From Oscillospiraceae bacterium (GTDB lineage Bacteria; Bacillota; Clostridia; Oscillospirales; Oscillospiraceae): a stretch of DNA of 7,717 nucleotides. Location of the stretch: NCBI GenBank assembly GCA_009786775.1, contig WQRL01000073.1, forward strand, positions 1 to 7,717, read 5' to 3'. Position numbers and translations under genes: made by a program. The notes below the pieces were generated by a model. The model saw only the letters and a program-made list of their open reading frames with translations, did no database searches and was not told where the DNA came from. Positions 1 through 6,697 of the stretch are shown piece by piece (the stretch's first letter is position 1; every line of letters begins with the position of its first letter).

Positions 1-363
1 GTGCGTGTGCCGATTAAGGATGTTTCTGAGCGGCAGGGCATTTCTGTTAAGTATTTAGAGCAAATAGTTACCAGCTTGACCCGGTCGGGCCTACTGCGCA
101 GTGTGCGCGGATCCGGCGGAGGGTATCATCTGACTAGAAAGCCAGAGCAATATACTGTTGGCGAAATACTAAGGGCGATAGAGGGCAAGCTGGCTCCGGT
201 GGCTTGTCTTGAGGATGAAGTAAACCAATGCGAGAGGTATGAGATTTGCAGAACTGTTTCATTTTGGGAAGGGCTGCATAGGCTCATTGATAATTACGTA
301 GAAAGCACAACACTCCGTGACTTTATGGACGGAAATGTTGGGGCTGACTGCACGGCACTTTAA
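1..363 (+). CDS. Rrf2/IscR-family transcriptional regulator, 5'-truncated by window edge
   Basis: C-terminal 120 residues of an Rrf2-type winged-helix regulator. The segment SERQGIS-KYLEQI (residues 9-22) is the recognition-helix region, and SVRGSGGGYHL (34-44) is the wing typical of IscR, CymR and NsrR. Aligned by eye to E. coli IscR, residue 1 falls near IscR position 24, so about 23-26 codons lie left of the window and the GTG at base 1 is probably an internal Val codon. Three cysteines (C69, C77, C83) sit where IscR binds its [2Fe-2S] cluster, with spacing C-x7-C-x5-C. The IscR ligand His107 is replaced by Val86, so the cluster type or fourth ligand may differ. It lies 23 nt before nifS, the usual isc arrangement, so it probably controls this operon in response to Fe-S supply. 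CymR-like cysteine sensing is less likely, since B. subtilis CymR lacks this Cys cluster. The family is sure; the effector is inferred. Confidence 0.93.
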   Translation: MRVPIKDVSERQGISVKYLEQIVTSLTRSGLLRSVRGSGGGYHLTRKPEQYTVGEILRAIEGKLAPVACLEDEVNQCERYEICRTVSFWEGLHRLIDNYVESTTLRDFMDGNVGADCTAL

Positions 364-376
364 TAATTAGAAATTC

Positions 377-380
377 GAGG
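377..380 (+). promoter_or_regulatory. Ribosome binding site deciding the nifS start
   Basis: GAGG lies 6 nt before the ATG at 387. The in-frame TTG at 381 directly abuts the GAGG and would leave no spacer, so the ATG is preferred. Confidence 0.7.
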
Positions 381-386
381 TTGGCA

Positions 387-1547
387 ATGGAAAAATTAGT
401 GTATTTAGATAATGCTGCCACCACGAGAGTGTCAAAGGCTGCGCTGGACGCGATGCTCCCATTTTTGGGAGATAGCTACGGCAATCCGTCTTCGATTTAC
501 TCGGTAGGCAGAGACGCAAAGGCTGCTATTGAAAATGCCAGAGGCATTGTGGCGGCGGCAATAGGCGCTCAAGCTGGAGAGATTTTCTTCACAGGCAGCG
601 GAACCGAAGCAAATAACTGGGCGCTCAAATCAGCAGTTGCCCTGAGAAAAGACAAGGGAAATCACATAATAACATCGGCGATTGAGCACCCTGCGGTATT
701 AAAGACAGCCGAATATCTTCAAACACAGGGCTGTGAAGTAACATATCTTGGTGTGGATAAATTTGGACAGATTTCGCTAAGCGAACTTGAAAATGCCATA
801 AGGGAAGATACTGTTCTCATCTCAATTATGACTGCAAACAACGAGATTGGGACGATTTTGCCCATTTCCGAGATAAGCAAAATAGCAAAGGCGAGAGATG
901 TCCTGCTGCACACCGATGCGGTGCAGGCTGCCGGCAGCATCCCTATAGATGTTGCGGAGATGGGCGTTGACATGCTCACGCTCTCAGGGCACAAACTCGG
1001 CGCTCCTAAAGGCGTGGGTGTGCTCTTTAAGAAAAAAAACCTAAAACTTCTTCCCCCTCTAATCCACGGAGGAGGGCAGGAGCATGGGGCGCGTTCAGGA
1101 ACAGAGAATGTCGCAGGCATTGCGGGGCTTGCCGCTGCGCTAAATTACAGGGTTTCGCAGCTTCCGCAAACAAAACTTGCAGCAAAGCGCGACAGGCTTG
1201 TGGCAGAGCTTTTGAAAATACCGCGCAGTGCGCTCACGGGAGATCCTGTAAACAGGCTTCCGGGGATAGCTTCGTTCGTATTTGAGGCCATAGAAGGGGA
1301 GTCGATGCTGTTAATGCTTGACCACTTCGGCATCTGCGGGTCATCGGGTTCTGCTTGTTCGTCAGGCTCCCTAGACCCCTCACATGTGCTTTTAGCCATA
1401 GGTCTGCCCCACGAAGTAGCCCACGGCTCCCTGCGCCTCTCCCTGAGCGAGGATACCACTGATGAAGAAATAGACTTTGTAGTGGAGAAGTTAACCGGTG
1501 TCGTGGCCAAACTGCGCAAAATGTCGCCGGTCTGGGACGGGGAATAA
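387..1547 (+). CDS. nifS: Cysteine desulfurase, NifS/IscS group I
   Basis: PLP-dependent fold-type I enzyme that converts L-cysteine to alanine and passes the sulfur as a persulfide to a scaffold protein. It has 386 residues from ATG 387, the normal length. The N-terminus VYLDNAATT is diagnostic. His101 (IEHPAV) stacks on PLP, TANNEIGT (about 149-156) and HTDAVQ bind the cofactor, and Lys203 in LSGHKLGAPKG forms the Schiff base. The catalytic Cys324 sits in GSSGSACSSGSLDPSHVL, the long mobile loop of group I enzymes, as opposed to the group II SufS type. It is followed 77 nt downstream by the scaffold gene nifU and preceded by an Rrf2 regulator, so housekeeping Fe-S assembly is its likely role. 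With nadA also downstream, it may supply the NadA cluster, as the nifS beside nad genes in B. subtilis does. No nitrogenase gene is visible, so the symbol denotes family, not nitrogen fixation. Confidence 0.96.
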   Translation: MEKLVYLDNAATTRVSKAALDAMLPFLGDSYGNPSSIYSVGRDAKAAIENARGIVAAAIGAQAGEIFFTGSGTEANNWALKSAVALRKDKGNHIITSAIEHPAVLKTAEYLQTQGCEVTYLGVDKFGQISLSELENAIREDTVLISIMTANNEIGTILPISEISKIAKARDVLLHTDAVQAAGSIPIDVAEMGVDMLTLSGHKLGAPKGVGVLFKKKNLKLLPPLIHGGGQEHGARSGTENVAGIAGLAAALNYRVSQLPQTKLAAKRDRLVAELLKIPRSALTGDPVNRLPGIASFVFEAIEGESMLLMLDHFGICGSSGSACSSGSLDPSHVLLAIGLPHEVAHGSLRLSLSEDTTDEEIDFVVEKLTGVVAKLRKMSPVWDGE

Positions 1548-1612
1548 TAAGAAAACAAATAATTTATTAACGAATACAGCGGGGGCGCATATTGCGGCCG
1601 GCTATAAAGATT

Positions 1613-1618
1613 AAGGAG
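1613..1618 (+). promoter_or_regulatory. Ribosome binding site deciding the nifU start
   Basis: AAGGAG sits 6 nt before the ATG at 1625. The open frame extends upstream to a TTG at 1592, but that lacks a good Shine-Dalgarno sequence and would put this one inside the coding region. Confidence 0.8.
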
Positions 1619-1624
1619 ATAGAA

Positions 1625-2050
1625 ATGTACTCAGAGAAAGTAATGGAACATTTTGCAAATCCGCGCAATGTGGGTGAGCTTGAAACAGCCAACGCTGTCG
1701 GTGAAGTGGGCAACGCAAAATGCGGCGACATCATGAAAATTTATATGAAGATTGAAAATGACATAATCACCGATGTGAGCTTTAAGACATTCGGCTGTGG
1801 CGCAGCAGTTGCCACATCGTCCATGGCGACGGAACTCGTCAAAGGCAAAACTCTCAAAGAGGCGCTGAACATAACAAACAAGGCCGTCACCGAAGCTCTG
1901 GACGGGCTCCCCAATGAAAAAATCCACTGTAGTGTGCTGGCAGAACAGGCCATCAGAGCGGCCATCACAGACTACTACAAGCAACAGGGCAATGACCCTC
2001 TTCCTCTTGTAGGCTGTGACCTAGACTGTGAAGGCTGCGGGGGACACTAA
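1625..2050 (+). CDS. nifU: Fe-S cluster assembly scaffold, NifU/IscU N-terminal type (clostridial)
   Basis: A 141-residue scaffold that receives sulfur from NifS and iron to build a transient Fe-S cluster for delivery to apo-proteins. The start MYSEKVMEHFANPRNVGEL is typical of the family. The three scaffold cysteines are present: C33 in NAKCGD with D35 beside it, C58 in FGCGAAVATSS, and C102 in KIHCSVLAEQA. It contains only the IscU-like domain; the central [2Fe-2S] and C-terminal Nfu domains of nitrogen-fixer NifU are absent. An extra C-terminal tail carries C131, C135 and C138 (C-x3-C-x2-C, then GGH). Short Cys-rich tails of this kind are known in clostridial NifU-like proteins, but their role is not established. 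It follows nifS and precedes nadA by 24 nt, so co-transcription is likely. The assignment is firm; the tail's metal-binding role is inference. Confidence 0.95.
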   Translation: MYSEKVMEHFANPRNVGELETANAVGEVGNAKCGDIMKIYMKIENDIITDVSFKTFGCGAAVATSSMATELVKGKTLKEALNITNKAVTEALDGLPNEKIHCSVLAEQAIRAAITDYYKQQGNDPLPLVGCDLDCEGCGGH

Positions 2051-2074
2051 AATTAGCCAAAGAAAGGAACTGTC

Positions 2075-2995
2075 ATGGCGATGACTATTAATGAAATACA
2101 AGCTGAGATTCTTCGGCTAAAAAAAGAAAAAGACATCTGCATCCTTGCACACAGCTATCAGGCGAGAGAAATAGTTGAAATAGCTGACTTTGCAGGGGAT
2201 TCATACCAGCTCAGCGTGGAAGCCAGCAAGGTGGGAAACAAGAATGTAATAATGTGCGGTGTGAGATTCATGGCAGAAACTGTCAAGATACTCTCTCCTG
2301 ACAAGACAGTGTTCCTATCCCACCCCGAGGCAGGCTGCCCCATGGCAGAGCAAATGGACAGAGCTCTAATAAGCTCTGTCAAGGAGCAGTACCCCAGCTA
2401 CACGGTGGTGGCATACATCAACACGACAGCCGAGCTGAAAACAATCTGTGATGTGTGCGTAACGTCGTCATCAGCAGTGAAGATAGTGAGCAACATCCCC
2501 AATAAGGACATTTTGTTTTTGCCTGACTGCAACTTGGGGGACTATGTGGCAAAGCAACTGCCTGACAAGAATTTCAAGCTCCTGCAGGGCGGGTGCCCGA
2601 TTCATGCGGCAGTGAATGTCAGGGATGTGGAAAAAGCGAAGGCGCGGCATCCTGATGCCCTGCTGCTTGTGCACCCTGAATGCGTGCCCGACGTGGTTGC
2701 CCTTGCAGATTATGTGGGTTCCACATCCGGCATTATGCAATATGCAGAAAACTCAGATCACAAAGAATTCATAATCGGCACGGAACTTAGCATCTCAGAA
2801 CACTTGCAGTACCGTTGCCCTGATAAAAACTTCTATGGCCTGTCCCACAAGCTCATGTGTCCAAACATGAAAATAAACACACTTGTAGACGTTCTAAACT
2901 GTGTTAAGGGCACAGGCGGCGAAGAGATTACCCTTGATCCTGAAACGATTGCCCAAGCCCGCATATGTATAGACAAAATGATTGAATTGGGGTAG
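2075..2995 (+). CDS. nadA: Quinolinate synthase A
   Basis: Condenses iminoaspartate with dihydroxyacetone phosphate to quinolinate in de novo NAD synthesis, using an oxygen-sensitive [4Fe-4S] cluster. At 306 residues it matches the short NadA form of Thermotoga, Pyrococcus and clostridia, about 40 residues shorter than the E. coli form. The three cluster ligands are C88 (EAGCPMA), C174 (QGGCPIH) and C262 (LMCPNMK), spaced 86 and 88 apart like those of archaeal and Thermotoga NadA. Substrate residues are also in place: H26 and Y28 (LAHSYQ), S43 (GDS), Y114 and N116 (AYIN), H177, H200 and E202 (HPEC), and the STSG segment at 216-219. AAAGGAA ends 5-6 nt before ATG 2075, favouring it over the in-frame ATG at 2081. 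The partners nadB and nadC are not in the window. Lying just after nifS-nifU, it is an Fe-S client encoded with its assembly machinery. Confidence 0.96.
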   Translation: MAMTINEIQAEILRLKKEKDICILAHSYQAREIVEIADFAGDSYQLSVEASKVGNKNVIMCGVRFMAETVKILSPDKTVFLSHPEAGCPMAEQMDRALISSVKEQYPSYTVVAYINTTAELKTICDVCVTSSSAVKIVSNIPNKDILFLPDCNLGDYVAKQLPDKNFKLLQGGCPIHAAVNVRDVEKAKARHPDALLLVHPECVPDVVALADYVGSTSGIMQYAENSDHKEFIIGTELSISEHLQYRCPDKNFYGLSHKLMCPNMKINTLVDVLNCVKGTGGEEITLDPETIAQARICIDKMIELG

Positions 2996-3035
2996 CCCGG
3001 CAATAATTTAATAAAAGTAGAAAGAAGGAAGAAAC

Positions 3036-4316
3036 ATGTCAAAGCACTATAAATTTGAAACCCTGCAACTGCACGTTGGGCAAGAAAACCCTGACTCTTC
3101 AACGGATGCCAGAGCTGTGCCGATTTATGCGACAACATCTTATGTATTCAAGGACAGCGAACAGGCGGCGGGCAGGTTTAATCTGTCAGAGCCGGGAAAT
3201 ATTTATACTAGGCTTATGAACCCGACCTCGGATGTATTTGAAAAACGCATTGCGGCACTTGAGGGAGGCGTGGCTGCTCTAGCTACATCGTCAGGTGCGG
3301 CCGCCATTACATACGCGGTTCAAAACATAGCTACAGCAGGGGATCATATAGTGTCGGATAAGCGCATTTACGGCGGCACCTACAACCTCTTCGCCCACAC
3401 ACTCCCTGATTTCGGCATTACAACAACATTTGTCGAGGGCGGAGACCCTGAAAATTACGAGAAGGCCATCAAAGACAACACCAAGGCGATATTCATTGAA
3501 TCTCTCGGCAACCCCAACTCAACTATTGTCGATGTGGATGCTGTGGCGGAAATAGCTCATAAGCATGGCATTCCGCTAATTGTGGACAATACCTTTGCGA
3601 CACCTTACCTATTCCGCCCGTTTGAGCACGGCGCAGACATAGTTGTACACTCTGCCACGAAGTTCATCGGCGGCCACGGCACATGCATTGGCGGCGTAAT
3701 AGTAGATGGCGGCAAGTTTGACTGGGCAGCAAATGACAAGTTCCCAGGGCTCTCAAAGCCGCTCAAGAGCTATCATGGTGCTGTGCTTACTGATGTTGTA
3801 GGCAACTTGGCATACATAATCAAGGCCAGGGTAACACTAATGAGGGACACCGGCTCAACAATCAGCCCCTTCCACTCATTTTTGTTCCTGCAAGGCCTTG
3901 AAACGCTGTCGCTCCGGGTGGAGCGCCATGTTGAGAACTCACTTAAAGTAGTGGAGTTTCTGAAGAATCATCCCGAAGTTGAGATTGTAAATCACCCGAT
4001 GCTGGAAACTCACTGCGACCACGAACTATACAAGAGGTATTTCCCCAACGGCGCAGGCACGATTTTCACATTTGAAATTAAAGGCGATGCGATCCGCGCC
4101 AGGAAGTTTATTGACAACCTTGAGCTTTTCTCATTGCTGGCAAATGTTGCAGATTCAAAGTCGCTTGTAATCCACCCCGCCAGCACAACCCACTCCCAGC
4201 TAAACGAAGCGGAGCTGGCCGAGCAGGAAATCAAGCCCAACTCAATAAGACTTTCAATCGGCACAGAGCACATCGACGATATAATCGCCGATCTAAAGCA
4301 GGCTTTTGAGGCGTAG
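3036..4316 (+). CDS. metY: O-acetylhomoserine sulfhydrylase (Cys/Met metabolism PLP enzyme)
   Basis: Cys/Met-metabolism PLP family enzyme (426 residues), predicted to make homocysteine from O-acetylhomoserine and sulfide in the cytoplasm. [11 protein letters not shown] at the N-terminus and the length, longer than MetB/MetC at about 380-395, fit MetY. YTRLMNPT (Y58, R60) provides phosphate contacts from the neighbouring subunit, D184 in VDNTFATP pairs with the PLP nitrogen, and K209 in [11 protein letters not shown] is the Schiff-base lysine. R405 in [10 protein letters not shown] binds the substrate carboxylate. AAGGAA lies 5 nt before the ATG. It starts 40 nt after nadA with no hairpin between, so it is probably the last gene of the same operon. 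A terminator-like hairpin follows 67 nt after the stop. No S-box or T-box riboswitch could fit in the short leader, so regulation may come from the operon's Rrf2 protein. A related gamma-synthase activity cannot be excluded by eye. Confidence 0.93.
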   Translation: MSKHYKFETLQLHVGQENPDSSTDARAVPIYATTSYVFKDSEQAAGRFNLSEPGNIYTRLMNPTSDVFEKRIAALEGGVAALATSSGAAAITYAVQNIATAGDHIVSDKRIYGGTYNLFAHTLPDFGITTTFVEGGDPENYEKAIKDNTKAIFIESLGNPNSTIVDVDAVAEIAHKHGIPLIVDNTFATPYLFRPFEHGADIVVHSATKFIGGHGTCIGGVIVDGGKFDWAANDKFPGLSKPLKSYHGAVLTDVVGNLAYIIKARVTLMRDTGSTISPFHSFLFLQGLETLSLRVERHVENSLKVVEFLKNHPEVEIVNHPMLETHCDHELYKRYFPNGAGTIFTFEIKGDAIRARKFIDNLELFSLLANVADSKSLVIHPASTTHSQLNEAELAEQEIKPNSIRLSIGTEHIDDIIADLKQAFEA

Positions 4317-4325
4317 GGCGCGCAC

Positions 4326-4337
4326 CGCAATATTGCG
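4326..4337 (+). repeat. 12-bp perfect palindrome after metY
   Basis: The 12-mer CGCAATATTGCG is its own reverse complement and is flanked by a direct repeat GCGCACC at 4320-4326 and 4341-4347. It lies 9 nt after the metY stop. It could be a weak hairpin or a protein site; function unknown. Confidence 0.4.
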
Positions 4338-4383
4338 TTTGCGCACCAAAACACAAAAATAAGGCCCGGTATGCAGGCCAGAA

Positions 4384-4435
4384 AACTCCGCCCCTGTCAA
4401 ATTAAGCCACGGCTTAGTTTGACAGGGGCGGAGTT
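4384..4435. terminator. Long bidirectional terminator-like hairpin between convergent genes
   Basis: Arms 4384-4408 and 4411-4435 are complementary over 25 positions with only one non-Watson-Crick pair (4402 with 4417, a G-U wobble in the + strand RNA but an A-C mismatch in the - strand RNA). The loop is only AC, so the innermost pair probably opens. The middle is GC-rich (CCGCCCC/GGGGCGG). It sits between metY and the convergent hydrolase gene. On the - strand the stem runs into TTTTC, a short U-tract; on the + strand no good U-tract follows. Shared termination, or a structural block to read-through from either side, is the likely role. Confidence 0.78.
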
Positions 4436-4464
4436 AGATTAACTGAGCTAAACCTTATAACCGC

Positions 4465-5271
4465 CTATGTTACAATAGATTCGGAATTTATAAACCCTAG
4501 CAGCAGCGCCGTGAAGCTGTCGGGTTTTTCGTACATACTGGCGTGCCCGCAATTGTCGATTATCACCAGGCTGGAATCCGGAATACGGTCAGCGATGAAT
4601 TTTTGCTCAGGCAGCGGGGTGAGGTAGTCGCTGCTGCCGCCCACTACTAGGGTTTTGGCACTGATGCTGCAAAGCTCATCCCTTAAATTGTGTGCATACA
4701 TGCTATCGGTGAGCCGCTCCATCGCATCGAGAAAAACGGGATTATTGAAAACATTTGAGATGAGAAACTCTTTTCTGGTGTTGAGCCAGTCAGTGCGGCT
4801 GTTATAAAATTCCATGGAATAAATGACTGGAATTGTCATCTGGTAATAAGTTTCAGGCGTAACCCTGGCTGTTTTCCAGCCTTCACCGATGTCTGCAAGC
4901 CATGAGGATGTGTAGGGGATACAGTTAAATAACGCAAGGCGGTTTACGTAAGCTGGGTATTTGAGTGCAAAGTGCATCGCCACAGCAGCACCGTAGGACA
5001 CTCCGGAAATATGAGCCTCGCTTATTTTAAGTGTATCCAGAACGCATTTTATTACATCAGCCTGAATTGTAAAAGGATACCCCCCGTCCATCTTGTGGGA
5101 CTGGCCTTGGTCAAGAAAGTCGATGAGAACTAATTTATTATTTTTTGAAAAGGCGCTGATAAACGGCTTCCAGCTCGCTGTGGACATCATTATCCCATTT
5201 AGCACAACCAGAGCCGGGCCTTCGCCATAAACCTCATAGTGGATGTCTTTGCCGTCGAAATTTGCAATCAT
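4465..5271 (-). CDS. Alpha/beta hydrolase
   Basis: A 268-residue alpha/beta-hydrolase-fold protein. The nucleophile elbow is GVSYGAA with Ser92, the acid is probably D215 in GGSSDYLTPLP, and the base is H243 in NCGHASMYEKP, giving a complete Ser-Asp-His triad in the standard order. The oxyanion strand reads VVLNGIMMSTASW (22-34), with Asn-Gly instead of the usual His-Gly, and is followed by LIDFLDQGQSHK (49-60), the equivalent of the DxxGxGxS loop. A cap region rich in aromatics lies between about 115 and 195. No signal peptide is visible, so it is probably cytoplasmic. GGAGG lies 11 nt before the ATG, a slightly long spacer. It is downstream of the solute-binding protein gene but separated by a hairpin. 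Family members cleave esters, thioesters, lactones or C-C bonds; the substrate cannot be named. The neighbouring KAS III-like gene suggests an acyl ester or thioester. Confidence 0.88.
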   Translation of the reverse strand: MIANFDGKDIHYEVYGEGPALVVLNGIMMSTASWKPFISAFSKNNKLVLIDFLDQGQSHKMDGGYPFTIQADVIKCVLDTLKISEAHISGVSYGAAVAMHFALKYPAYVNRLALFNCIPYTSSWLADIGEGWKTARVTPETYYQMTIPVIYSMEFYNSRTDWLNTRKEFLISNVFNNPVFLDAMERLTDSMYAHNLRDELCSISAKTLVVGGSSDYLTPLPEQKFIADRIPDSSLVIIDNCGHASMYEKPDSFTALLLGFINSESIVT

Positions 5272-5295
5272 AGTTTCTTCTGCCTCCGATTAGAA

Positions 5296-5340
5296 AAATT
5301 TTACAGCACCCGTGCCCGGCTTGCGAGTACGGGTGCTGTT
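5296..5340 (-). terminator. Hairpin after the solute-binding protein gene
   Basis: A perfect 11-bp inverted repeat (5303-5313 with 5329-5339, ACAGCACCCGT arm) starts about 36 nt past the stop of the - strand lipoprotein gene. In - strand RNA it is followed by AAAA then UUUUU (the + strand reads AAAAATTTT at 5294-5302). This fits a rho-independent terminator or attenuating element before the hydrolase gene, although the U-tract is set 4 nt off the stem. Confidence 0.72.
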
Positions 5341-5375
5341 TATTGTGTCTAAGTGGCTAATTTAGTTTGTGCGGC

Positions 5376-6614
5376 CTATGGTCTGTTCATGATTGGGTTC
5401 ATAACTTCTTCAGCAGGAATTACGCGGACGAATTGAGGAACTGCGTAATCACGGCCGGGGATGTAAACAAACTCAATTTCAAACAGATTTTGCATTGCTT
5501 GGTGATCCTCATAGCGGAACCAGCGCTCACCTGTCGGAGAGGGGAATCTCATGCCTCTCATTGTTGGGATCAGAACTTCGTGGTTTGTATCGCCGCCTGT
5601 GAGTTCAAGAGCTGTAACAATAGCGGAAGCCGCTGCCATGCCGCCGGATACGAAGATGTCAGGAGGTGCGTTATGACGCGCTTTGTGTTCTTCCACAAGC
5701 CAGTCATTCATAGGTTCATTTTGAGGAAGCTCAAAGTGATAGATGCAAAAGCCGATAGCATTTGCGTGGGCGAGAGGCAGCATTGGCTGTAGGGCGGCAA
5801 TCTCAGGAGCACCTGTGATCATATTGATGCCTGCGCCCATGAGGTCAAGCTCCATTAGCTGAGTCCAAGGATTGTTCGCGCCGGCCCAAACCAAGTATAG
5901 ATAATCAGGGGCTAGGTTTCTGATGCGCATGAGAAACGGGCTGAAGTCTGTGGTGTCAACAGGTATAAACTCTGCTTGAACAAACTCAAAGCCTGCGTTG
6001 TCTACAGCGATTCTAAATGGGTCTATCATCGCATAGCCAAATGTGGAGTCAGGTGCTATCGCTGCAATAGTTGAGCCTGGGGCTGCATTGCGCTCAAGTA
6101 CTGACATCATGGCAAGGGCATCTTGGCCTGAGGTTCTGCCGGTACGGAAAATAAACTCGTTCCAGTTTGGATAGGCGATAATGGCGTCGGCTGCGGCAGG
6201 CTCGATAACTGCTACGGTTTGAAACTCTTCAAACAGAGCAAGGCTCGCCATGGCATCGCCGGAGGCTGCAAAGCCTGTTACGATGTCAACGCCTCTTTCG
6301 AGAAGGGAGAGGGTTCTCTCGCGTGCTACGTCAGGAACATTGGTTGTGTCTTCCCACACCACTTGAATCGGACGCCCGGCTACTTCCATAGTGCCGTCTG
6401 TCATGTATTCAAGGCCTAGGTAAAAGCCGCGCTGGAATTGCTCGCCATAATCTTGCAGTGCGCCGCTGAGTGATGTAATCGCGCCGATTACGATGGGGTT
6501 TGCTGCTGCAGGTGTGTCGCCGCCGTTAGCCGGAGCTGCGGGAGTGTCATTGCCGCATGCGAATACAGCCAGTGACAGAGTCAAAACGATGAGGCATACT
6601 AGAATTTTTTTCAT
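5376..6614 (-). CDS. ABC transporter substrate-binding lipoprotein, Leu/Ile/Val (LivJ/Peripla_BP_6) type
   Basis: A 412-residue extracytoplasmic binding protein. MKK and a hydrophobic stretch (4-18) lead to a lipobox VFA-C with Cys20 as the likely lipidated residue; Phe at -2 is somewhat unusual. A low-complexity Pro/Ala/Asn/Gly linker with DTPAA twice (about 21-39) tethers the protein to the membrane. The mature domain starts IVIGAITSLSGALQDYG (about 41-57), the hallmark of the type I LivJ-like fold. It continues through the DTTNVPDVARERTLSLLERGVDIVTG segment region and the lobe-2 segment around APDSTFGYAM. AGGAGA lies 6-7 nt before the ATG. Such proteins feed LivHMGF importers, but no permease or ATPase gene is in the window. 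The ligand is unknown: amino acids, amides, or aromatic and aliphatic carboxylates are all bound by this family. It sits between a KAS III-like gene and a hydrolase gene on the same strand, hinting at a carboxylate or acyl ligand. Confidence 0.93.
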   Translation of the reverse strand: MKKILVCLIVLTLSLAVFACGNDTPAAPANGGDTPAAANPIVIGAITSLSGALQDYGEQFQRGFYLGLEYMTDGTMEVAGRPIQVVWEDTTNVPDVARERTLSLLERGVDIVTGFAASGDAMASLALFEEFQTVAVIEPAAADAIIAYPNWNEFIFRTGRTSGQDALAMMSVLERNAAPGSTIAAIAPDSTFGYAMIDPFRIAVDNAGFEFVQAEFIPVDTTDFSPFLMRIRNLAPDYLYLVWAGANNPWTQLMELDLMGAGINMITGAPEIAALQPMLPLAHANAIGFCIYHFELPQNEPMNDWLVEEHKARHNAPPDIFVSGGMAAASAIVTALELTGGDTNHEVLIPTMRGMRFPSPTGERWFRYEDHQAMQNLFEIEFVYIPGRDYAVPQFVRVIPAEEVMNPIMNRP

Positions 6615-6620
6615 TAACTT

Positions 6621-6626
6621 TCTCCT
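6621..6626 (-). promoter_or_regulatory. Ribosome binding site of the lipoprotein gene
   Basis: On the - strand this reads AGGAGA, 6 nt before the ATG whose first base is 6614. It supports that start over internal candidates. Confidence 0.75.
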
Positions 6627-6640
6627 ATAATTAAATATTG

Positions 6641-6678
6641 TTTATACCATCTTTTCCATTTATACCTCGATTCGAGGT
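6641..6678 (-). promoter_or_regulatory. Possible extended -10 promoter with overlapping operator-like inverted repeat
   Basis: In the 83-nt gap before the lipoprotein gene, the - strand reads TGGTATAAA (6641-6649), an extended -10 element. The 17-nt-upstream -35 position (about 6664-6677) has no TTGACA match. That position is covered by a perfect 7-bp inverted repeat with a single centre base: ACCTCGA at 6664-6670 and TCGAGGT at 6672-6678. This arrangement fits a regulated promoter with a dimeric regulator at -35. The site is predicted by eye only. Confidence 0.4.
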
Positions 6679-6697
6679 GTCCGCAGTTTAATATCTG

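Noticed and set aside
381..386. TTG at 381 as an upstream start for nifS
   Set aside because: It abuts the GAGG at 377-380 with no spacer. The ATG at 387 has a 6-nt spacer and gives the standard N-terminus MEKLVYLDNAATT.
719..1558. Two - strand open frames opposite nifS (719-1120 and 1145-1558)
   Set aside because: They are antisense to a firmly identified gene, have Ser/Pro-rich translations with no recognisable motif, and are shadows of its codon pattern.
1592..1624. TTG at 1592 as an upstream start for nifU
   Set aside because: It would add 11 residues with no family resemblance and would place the clear AAGGAG (1613-1618) inside the coding region.
1631..2740. - strand open frames opposite nifU and nadA
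   Set aside because: They overlap well-supported genes fully, have no family features and no suitable ribosome binding sites were seen.
2996..3035. S-box or T-box riboswitch before metY
   Set aside because: Only 40 nt separate nadA and metY, which is too short for either riboswitch, and no conserved element is visible.
4010..4354. - strand open frame over the 3' end of metY
   Set aside because: It is antisense to conserved MetY sequence and shows low-complexity Ser-rich composition; no independent support.
5367..5792. + strand 141-codon open frame opposite the lipoprotein gene
   Set aside because: It lies entirely against the 3' part of a convincing LivJ-like gene apart from its first few bases. 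Its translation resembles no family and it has no good ribosome binding site.
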